This document shows, one piece after another, positions 30,216 through 35,877 of a DNA stretch of 35,877 nt (positions are counted from its first letter, which is position 1; every line of letters begins with the position of its first letter). Source of the stretch: Ignavibacteria bacterium (GTDB lineage Bacteria; Bacteroidota; Ignavibacteria; Kapaibacteriales; UBA4661); the NCBI GenBank assembly GCA_014654705.1, contig JACVZY010000032.1, positions 32,433 to 68,309 on the forward strand, in the 5' to 3' direction. The notes beneath the pieces are model-generated. The model was not told where the DNA came from, did no database searches, and worked only from the letters and a program-made list of their open reading frames with translations. The translations under genes were made by a program, and so were the position numbers.

Positions 30216-32699
30216 TTAGTATCTATCAAATTCAGAACTATCGAGCGCAGCGGCATGTCGCTCCAGCGAACTGCTGGTGTAGTTTCCGTTGCCGCTTGCT
30301 TCTGCTCCAAAACGTTTCGCTTGTGGCGCAGAGCGCTGCTTTGCCGATGCTGTCACATTCGCCACATATCCACTGGCAATGTGAGCGTGGTTGCTGCTCA
30401 ATTGGAATCGTGCAATGAGCGCCCGAAGCTCTCTGGCTTGCGCCGATAACTCTTCCGCCGCCGTCGCGCTCGATTCTGTGTTTGCCGTGTTCTGCTGTGT
30501 TACCGAATCTATCTGGTTCAGCCCAATGCTGATTTGGTCTATCGCCGTGGACTGTTCCTTCGATGCGCTGGCGATTTCTGCCACATTCTGCGCCACCACC
30601 GTCGAGTTCTCCGCGATGCGGTGCAGCACCTCGCCAGTCTTTCCGACAAGCGCGTTGCCGTTCTGGACTTTTTCAATCGAACCTTCAATCAAGTCTGCCG
30701 TTTCTTTTGCTGCCTCTGCGCTGCGGGCTGCCAAGTTCCGTACTTCTTCGGCGACGACGGCAAATCCTAACCCGTGTCGTCCGGCGCGGGCGGCTTCGAC
30801 GGCAGCGTTGAGTGCGAGGAGATTGGTTTGGAAGGCAATCTCGTCTATCACCTTGATAATCTTCGATATGCTCCGGCTGCCGTCGCTGATGGCGTTCATT
30901 GCTTGAGTGAGTCGTTCCATTTCAGTTGTGCCGAGTTCGGCGGTGCGCTGGGATTCCTGAACGAGCATATTTGCTTGCTCGGAGCCTTTGGCATTGAGTT
31001 TGGTTTGAGCGCCAATTTCGGTCATAGAGCTACTGATTTCTTCGAGTGCTGCGGCTTGGTGTTGAGCGCCTTGAGCGAGGTCGTTGCTGGCAGTGGCGAC
31101 CTGCTGTGCGCCAAGCGAGACCTGCTCGACAACGGCAATCACTTGTGCAAGCGTCTGGCTGACCGAATCAATGGTTTGGTTCAGCGCGTTCTTGAGTGCG
31201 AGACTATCGCCTTTGTACGCGCCTTGCATGGTAACGTTGAAGTTCCCCGCCGAGAGTTCTTGCAGCACGGCGATACATTCTTGGAAGGGCATGAGGTCAA
31301 CGGTGGTGTTGAGCGAATTTTTGAGTGCTGCGTAATCACCTTGATAGTGTCCGGTCATTTTGACCGAGAGATTGCCTTCTGCCATTTGCTTGAGGACATC
31401 GGATGCTTCGTTGAAGGGCTGGACGATAGCGTCGAGCATTTGATTCATGCCGCCGACCATCTCGCGGAAGGTGTATTGGAACTTCGAGACATCGCCGCGC
31501 ACCGAGAGATTACCGCGCTGTGCTGCATCAATGAGCATAGCCAGTTCGCTGTTGACGCTTTGTAGATTTGCTTTTACGTCATCAATGCTTTTGGTGATTT
31601 TGGCTTTTTCGCCCGGGAGTCTGTCCATGTCTTGAGCAAAATTACCGACTGCATATTGGGAAATAATTTCTACCACGCGCATTTTTACGTCTATGTGGGA
31701 TTTGACGAGCGTATTCATGCCTGTTGCAAGTTCACCATATTTTCCATTGAAATTTTGAGCTGGCATTTGATGGCTAATCATTCCTTCGGAGTGCTTTTGA
31801 GACATGATAGTTTGTTCATGCGAAAATTGCTGAATCGTGTTGACTATATTATTCACCGATCCGGCAAGAGAGCCGATTTCATCATTTGAGTTCATCTGTA
31901 CTGTTGCATTCTCAAATTGCCCGTCGGCAACTTTGCGTGCTGCTGTTTCGATGGAGCTAAGAGATTTGCTAATAAAGCGTCCTACAAAGAGCATAATTGT
32001 TATCATCAGAAGGGCGCTCCCACCGGCAATGCCGGCAATTACTAAAGATTTTTGAGCCACTGCAGTTTCCACACTTTCCATCGGCATTGTTACTTCAAAT
32101 GCGCCGTGTATTTCGCCCGTGCGCCAGTTCTCCATTTTCGTTCCGGTGATGTCTTTACCGTCCGAGCGTCCCCAGAATTCTTGCGAACGTGCAGGGTCGC
32201 CATGGCAACGCATACATTCTTCGCTGAGTTTAATCGGACGAAAATAACGAATATTACCGTCACGAATTTCCCATGATTCTGCCGATGAGCCTGTTTCCAA
32301 CTTTTTCAGCACTTCAGCCTCGTAAGCATCGGGCTGATTATCGGGATTGCGCGGCTGAAACTTTGGTACTTTCAGAGTAAATCCTAATTCCGCTGATTTT
32401 TTCTTCGCAACGTTCATTGCCGAAAAAATTGGAACTGTGCGCAATATCTGCTCTACACTCATGTTGCTTTGCTTTGCATCACGAAAAACATCATAGCGAA
32501 TTTGATCGGCGGTGTACTCTCGTGCTGATTCGGAGGCGAGAATAACAGCACGGGCTTTCGTAACAAGTGCGTTTGTTTCCGTCTCACGGTAAAGCCGCGA
32601 AAAGTACCAGTATGTTGCCACGCTGCTCAAGAGCGACAATACAAGTGCAGGCAAGATAATCTTATATTGTATCCGCAAATTGTTCCACCACGTTTTCAT
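30216..32699 (-). CDS. Methyl-accepting chemotaxis protein with periplasmic c-type haem domain
   Basis: 827 residues. TM1 is at about 13-33 and TM2 at about 219-241. The periplasmic part between them is a Tll0287-like (DUF3365) domain containing a CxxCH haem c motif: Cys162, Cys165 and His166 in [14 protein letters not shown] follows at about 240-295. After it come four further HAMP-like units recognisable by GNF/GNL motifs ([39 protein letters not shown]). The signalling domain ends in the conserved tip [21 protein letters not shown] (split: tip about 630-655), then [14 protein letters not shown]. The C-terminal tail shows no NWETF-type CheR tether. It would sense redox, NO, CO or oxygen at the periplasm and control CheA through CheW encoded upstream. 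The haem is inferred from the motif and fold family. Confidence 0.9.
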   Translation of the reverse strand: MKTWWNNLRIQYKIILPALVLSLLSSVATYWYFSRLYRETETNALVTKARAVILASESAREYTADQIRYDVFRDAKQSNMSVEQILRTVPIFSAMNVAKKKSAELGFTLKVPKFQPRNPDNQPDAYEAEVLKKLETGSSAESWEIRDGNIRYFRPIKLSEECMRCHGDPARSQEFWGRSDGKDITGTKMENWRTGEIHGAFEVTMPMESVETAVAQKSLVIAGIAGGSALLMITIMLFVGRFISKSLSSIETAARKVADGQFENATVQMNSNDEIGSLAGSVNNIVNTIQQFSHEQTIMSQKHSEGMISHQMPAQNFNGKYGELATGMNTLVKSHIDVKMRVVEIISQYAVGNFAQDMDRLPGEKAKITKSIDDVKANLQSVNSELAMLIDAAQRGNLSVRGDVSKFQYTFREMVGGMNQMLDAIVQPFNEASDVLKQMAEGNLSVKMTGHYQGDYAALKNSLNTTVDLMPFQECIAVLQELSAGNFNVTMQGAYKGDSLALKNALNQTIDSVSQTLAQVIAVVEQVSLGAQQVATASNDLAQGAQHQAAALEEISSSMTEIGAQTKLNAKGSEQANMLVQESQRTAELGTTEMERLTQAMNAISDGSRSISKIIKVIDEIAFQTNLLALNAAVEAARAGRHGLGFAVVAEEVRNLAARSAEAAKETADLIEGSIEKVQNGNALVGKTGEVLHRIAENSTVVAQNVAEIASASKEQSTAIDQISIGLNQIDSVTQQNTANTESSATAAEELSAQARELRALIARFQLSSNHAHIASGYVANVTASAKQRSAPQAKRFGAEASGNGNYTSSSLERHAAALDSSEFDRY

Positions 32700-32760
32700 A
32701 ATGACTCCAGGAAAAAAAATCGTAAAAAATTGTACAAGAAAATTTGTTAAACGCTATTCG

Positions 32761-33261
32761 TTATTGGAGACTAATTTCTTCATCGGCAAGAATAGAGCCG
32801 ATATTGACAATCATGCGAACAATATCGCCATGTTTTGCCATGCCTTGCAGAAAATGGCTTTGGCTGCCTTTGCCTGTTTTGGGCGGTTCGCTGATGCTGC
32901 TGTCGTCAATATCGACCACTTCGACCACCGCGTCCACGATGAGTCCCGTAGCCCCATGCGCGTCGTGCTGGGTAATGATGATGCAGGTGCGGTCGTTATA
33001 CACAGTTTCTTCCAATCCAAAGCGCAAGCGAACATCAACAACGGGGATGATTTTTCCACGTAAGTTGATGACCCCTTTGATATAATGCTGCACGTTTGGA
33101 ACGACCGTAATGTGTTGCATCCCGACAATTTCATTCACGTATTGCGCTTCGAGTGCATATTCTTCGCGTCCTAAACGAAAGACTATGAACTTATGAATCA
33201 GCGTATTGATGTCTTCATCATCGGCAAAAGCCTCAAGCGCTGTAGTTATCTGTGATTTCAT
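32761..33261 (-). CDS. cheW: Chemotaxis adaptor CheW
   Basis: 166 residues from the ATG at 33261; an in-frame TTG three codons upstream is rejected. The CheW domain starts at about residue 25 with IVFRLGREEYALEAQYVNEI and includes the hallmark GVINLRGKIIPVVDVRLRFG. The tail after it contains the loop EPPKTGKGSQSHFLQGMAKHG, slightly longer than in minimal CheW. It links the chemoreceptor to CheA in signalling arrays. It lies between cheA (53-bp gap) and the chemoreceptor gene (61-bp gap) on the same strand. Confidence 0.93.
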   Translation of the reverse strand: MKSQITTALEAFADDEDINTLIHKFIVFRLGREEYALEAQYVNEIVGMQHITVVPNVQHYIKGVINLRGKIIPVVDVRLRFGLEETVYNDRTCIIITQHDAHGATGLIVDAVVEVVDIDDSSISEPPKTGKGSQSHFLQGMAKHGDIVRMIVNIGSILADEEISLQ

Positions 33262-33314
33262 GATGGTCAAGAAATAAATTGTTCAACAAATATTGTGTCA
33301 AGAGCAAGTATCTA

Positions 33315-35540
33315 TTAGACTGCAAGAGCCGCCCCGAGGGAAGCTCTCGGACGCTCCTCAGCTTGCCGGATAAGATCTTCCGTATCAAGAATCAGCCCTA
33401 TGTGCCCGTCGCTGAGTATCATACAGCCACTTAAGCCCGAGACTGTGCCGATGTACTGCGATAAGGATTTAATAACAGTTTGCTGCTGCCCTAATACCTC
33501 ATCCACCATGATACAGGCTTTGCGCGTGTGCGATTCCACAATAACAAGAATGCCTCCTGTCACGTCCGTTGTATCGGATTCTTGGTTAAACATTTCATGA
33601 AGACGTAAAATCGGGTAGAGAGCCTCACGAACACGAACCACTTCTAAGCCATCCATGGTGGTTGTAATATCGCCAGTGCGTGGGCGGAACGACTGCCTCA
33701 CACTGCCTAGCGGAATTGCATACCGCGCCGAGCCGACGCGAATGAGCATAACATCCATACTCGCCAGCGTGAGCGGAATGCGGAGTGTTACTGTCGTGCC
33801 GACTCCGGAACGGGAAGCAACATGAATTTGTCCGCGCAAGCGCTCAATATTTTGACGTACTACGTCCATTCCGACACCGCGCCCAGAAATATCCGTAACT
33901 ACCTCCGCAGTGGAGAATCCCGGTTCAAAAATAAAATTCCATACTTCTTCATCACTGAGGGCATCCGTGTTCTGGGGCGCAATCCCGCGCTCCGAAGCAC
34001 GTTGTAAAATTCTTTTTCGATCAAGACCGCCGCCATCGTCGCGTATGGCAATGACAATATCATTCCCTTCGTAGAGAGCGCTCAAAATAATCGTTCCGGT
34101 TTCCGATTTGCCGCGTGCTTTGCGTTCGTGTGGAAACTCGATGCCGTGGTCAATGGAGTTGCGAATAATATGGACAAGTGCGTCAAACATGAGATCAATC
34201 AGGTTTTTGTCCATCTCTGTATCCGCGCCGTTCATTTGCAGTTCTACCATTTTGCCGACGCGACCCGATATTTCACGCACCACACGGCGCATCTTGACAA
34301 AAAGAATTTCCACCGGAGCCATGCGCATAGACATTGATACGGACTGCAGTTGGCGTGTGATTTTGCCAATCATCGCGGCTGACTTTCGGAACTGCGGAAG
34401 CGGCAAGCCAATAATATCCGGACTGTTGAATGCCATTGTTTGCATGGTAACAAGTTCGCCGACCAAATCAAAGAGGCGGTCTAATTTGGAAGTCTCCACG
34501 CGAATCTCGGAGCGCTCTGTAGCCGAAGCACCATGAGCGCCCGAAGCGCCATTGCGCTGATGCTCAAGTGCGGTTTCATGATGAATTTCTGTTTCAAGAT
34601 GAATTTCTGCTTCGTGCTGGAATCTTGCTTCGGCGCGCATTTGGTCAATAACTTCGTTGTTACTGCTCAGCGGGGAAGCGCCCTGGGGCGCACTAATTTT
34701 GTCAGATGCTCCAATCACAGCCTCCAACGATAATACCAATGCGTCCACCTGAGAATGAAGCGTGATAAGTACGGCAGCATCAAGAGATAAATCTCCCGCG
34801 ACTATCATATCGGCAAAGACTGATGCACTCTGCATAAGCGTTCGTGCTTCGTCATGGTCTTGCAAGAGATTTTTGAACGTTGGATTATTCAAAATTGCCA
34901 AAATGCTACTCACCGTTGGCACAACGGTCTCGCTCGGTGGTACGGCTTCTCCGAAGGAATGGATTGTAGTGAGGAGCGCTAGAGCGTGTTCTTTCAATAC
35001 GGTGGCGTAGGTGAGTTCAAGTGAGTAATCAGCAGAGTGGGGAGTGGCTGAGTCATGAACAAAGTTTTGCGATGATGCACCATGAGCAAGACGTAAACGC
35101 TCAATGAGAAGGCGCGTTTTTTCGCTCAGGGCGGGTGAATGATAGTCTTGTTGTGTGGGTACTCCTGCAGCTGACTGCTGAATTTCCCGTATTAATTCGC
35201 GGAGACAATCAAAGGCTTCGTAGATAAGCCCCAACATCTGCTCCGATTGTTGTTTTGGCGTTTCGCGGATACAATCGAAGAGTGTTTCTGCCTCATGTGT
35301 GAGATCCTGCACCTGTACAAATTGCAAGAATCCTGCCACGCCTTTCATGGAGTGGAAGGAGCGAAAGAGAACACGAATATTTGTTTCAATCGTGCCTATA
35401 TCAGGGTCTCCAAGCGATTCAACTAATGGCTCTGTGCGCTCAAGTCCAGAAAGAGCTTCTTGCACAAAATCATTTACCAGTTCCTGCATATCAGGAAGCC
35501 GATTGAGCGTTGTTGAGAAATGTTGGGGCGAAGATTCCAT
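33315..35540 (-). CDS. cheA: Chemotaxis histidine kinase CheA
   Basis: 741 residues from the ATG at 35540; TTG codons at 35582 and 35579 are possible alternative starts. The HPt domain (about 10-110) has phospho-acceptor His63 in SFHSMKGVAGF. A helical region (about 175-285) follows without clear CheY-binding P2 features. A linker at about 307-330 has four hexapeptide repeats rich in His and Glu. The dimerisation domain starts near ETSKLDRLFDLVGELV. The kinase core has HIIRNSIDHGIE, RDDGGG and GRGVGMDVV. The C-terminal CheW-like domain has IPLGSVRQSF and GMILSDGHIGLILD-type sequence. It should autophosphorylate in response to the receptor and pass phosphate to one or more of the receivers in the block. 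No cheB or cheR was seen in the window. Confidence 0.94.
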   Translation of the reverse strand: MESSPQHFSTTLNRLPDMQELVNDFVQEALSGLERTEPLVESLGDPDIGTIETNIRVLFRSFHSMKGVAGFLQFVQVQDLTHEAETLFDCIRETPKQQSEQMLGLIYEAFDCLRELIREIQQSAAGVPTQQDYHSPALSEKTRLLIERLRLAHGASSQNFVHDSATPHSADYSLELTYATVLKEHALALLTTIHSFGEAVPPSETVVPTVSSILAILNNPTFKNLLQDHDEARTLMQSASVFADMIVAGDLSLDAAVLITLHSQVDALVLSLEAVIGASDKISAPQGASPLSSNNEVIDQMRAEARFQHEAEIHLETEIHHETALEHQRNGASGAHGASATERSEIRVETSKLDRLFDLVGELVTMQTMAFNSPDIIGLPLPQFRKSAAMIGKITRQLQSVSMSMRMAPVEILFVKMRRVVREISGRVGKMVELQMNGADTEMDKNLIDLMFDALVHIIRNSIDHGIEFPHERKARGKSETGTIILSALYEGNDIVIAIRDDGGGLDRKRILQRASERGIAPQNTDALSDEEVWNFIFEPGFSTAEVVTDISGRGVGMDVVRQNIERLRGQIHVASRSGVGTTVTLRIPLTLASMDVMLIRVGSARYAIPLGSVRQSFRPRTGDITTTMDGLEVVRVREALYPILRLHEMFNQESDTTDVTGGILVIVESHTRKACIMVDEVLGQQQTVIKSLSQYIGTVSGLSGCMILSDGHIGLILDTEDLIRQAEERPRASLGAALAV
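34557..34628 (-). repeat. 18-bp tandem repeat in cheA linker (hexapeptide repeats)
   Basis: Four in-frame 18-bp units (34611-34628, 34593-34610, 34575-34592, 34557-34574) code for ARFQHE, AEIHLE, TEIHHE and TALEHQ. The two middle units are nearly identical in DNA (17 of 18 bases by eye), while the outer ones have diverged. The segment lies between the CheA N-terminal region and the dimerisation domain. Confidence 0.75.
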
Positions 35541-35877
35541 AACCAAGTTCGGATAATTTGAGTGCAAGGTAATTGACAACAAATGCCCCTGTTAAAAATA
35601 CGTGCCATTTTCTAAGCTGTTGAAAAACAAAATACTAAGCCAATACTATTAGATAGGTTTTTTGCATAATGATAGTATATTCTCCTGTGTTGAGAAAAAG
35701 AACTCATGTAGGTTTACCCGTATTAATTGTTGTAGAATAATAATTATGTAAAATCAATAGTAACGATGAAACAGTTTTATTGAATCTTCGTAGTGAAAAA
35801 ATAAAGAAATGGCAATATCAATTCTTAATGCCAATTAAAAGTTAAAAATCAGAGCAATCAAAGCGGCAGCCAGTCTG
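35541..35877. other. AT-rich region upstream of cheA at the right window edge
   Basis: No gene is recognised in these 337 bases. The region should include the promoter of the signalling block. An inverted pair TGGCA/TGCCA is found at about 35812-35835. Nothing else can be supported. Confidence 0.4.

Noticed and set aside
30774-31565. 263-codon plus-strand open frame across the chemoreceptor gene
   Set aside because: Antisense shadow of the highly conserved MCP signalling and HAMP sequence; no family features.
35541-35582. TTG start for CheA with AGGGG upstream
   Set aside because: Spacing is short for the first TTG and only acceptable for the second; the ATG at 35540 aligns better with the HPt start, though this is not settled.

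Overview
The window reads as chromosome-like DNA from a Gram-negative member of the Bacteroidota/Chlorobiota (FCB) group; a Kapabacteria- or Ignavibacteria-like lineage is my best guess. The evidence is a TonB-dependent receptor with a carboxypeptidase-regulatory-like N-terminal domain, a very long secreted repeat protein ending in a type IX secretion (T9SS) sorting domain, many multi-PAS histidine kinases, and weak or absent Shine-Dalgarno sequences on many genes. The placement is inferred from gene content; there is no rRNA or other marker gene here.

Layout. 1-76: tandem 21-bp repeats that run off the left edge. 514-1884: a cysteine-rich PAS protein and a UspA-type stress protein. 1935-3662 (minus strand): parB and parA, with a long perfect palindrome between them. 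3922-8114: a two-component pair, a four-PAS histidine kinase and a sigma54-dependent NtrC-type regulator. 8068-11368: a long MarR-type regulator divergent from a TonB-dependent receptor. 11490-13882 (minus): a sulfide/persulfide operon (DUF2892 membrane protein, sulfide:quinone oxidoreductase-like flavoprotein, TusE/DsrC-like protein, DsrE2-like protein). 14149-18709 (plus): an aminomuconate/kynurenine-type catabolic operon (atypical SDR, 2-aminomuconate-semialdehyde dehydrogenase, 2-aminomuconate deaminase, ACMS decarboxylase) ending in a Qnr-like pentapeptide-repeat protein. 18718-25134 (minus): a small secreted protein and a T9SS-exported protein of about 1,913 residues. 25533-35540 (minus): a seven-gene signalling block of cheA, cheW, a c-type-haem chemoreceptor, a receiver, a receiver-kinase, a second receiver and a four-PAS kinase.

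How the parts fit. The catabolic operon covers the steps from 2-amino-3-carboxymuconate semialdehyde to the deamination of 2-aminomuconate. The genes that would make that substrate (3-hydroxyanthranilate dioxygenase, kynureninase, kynurenine monooxygenase) are not in the window. A perfect TGTGA-N6-TCACA palindrome lies between this operon and the divergent sulfur operon, so a CRP/FNR-family regulator could act on either. The signalling block looks like one chemosensory pathway with a redox- or gas-type input (periplasmic CxxCH domain) and several receivers, but without cheR or cheB in the window.

No tRNA, rRNA, CRISPR array, insertion sequence or transposase was seen. The most unusual items are the regular cysteine pattern in the first PAS protein, the palindrome and repeats around parAB, the sulfur operon whose TusE-like member keeps only the penultimate cysteine, the SDR lacking the usual catalytic Tyr and Lys, and the haem/poly-HAMP chemoreceptor with its clustered kinases.
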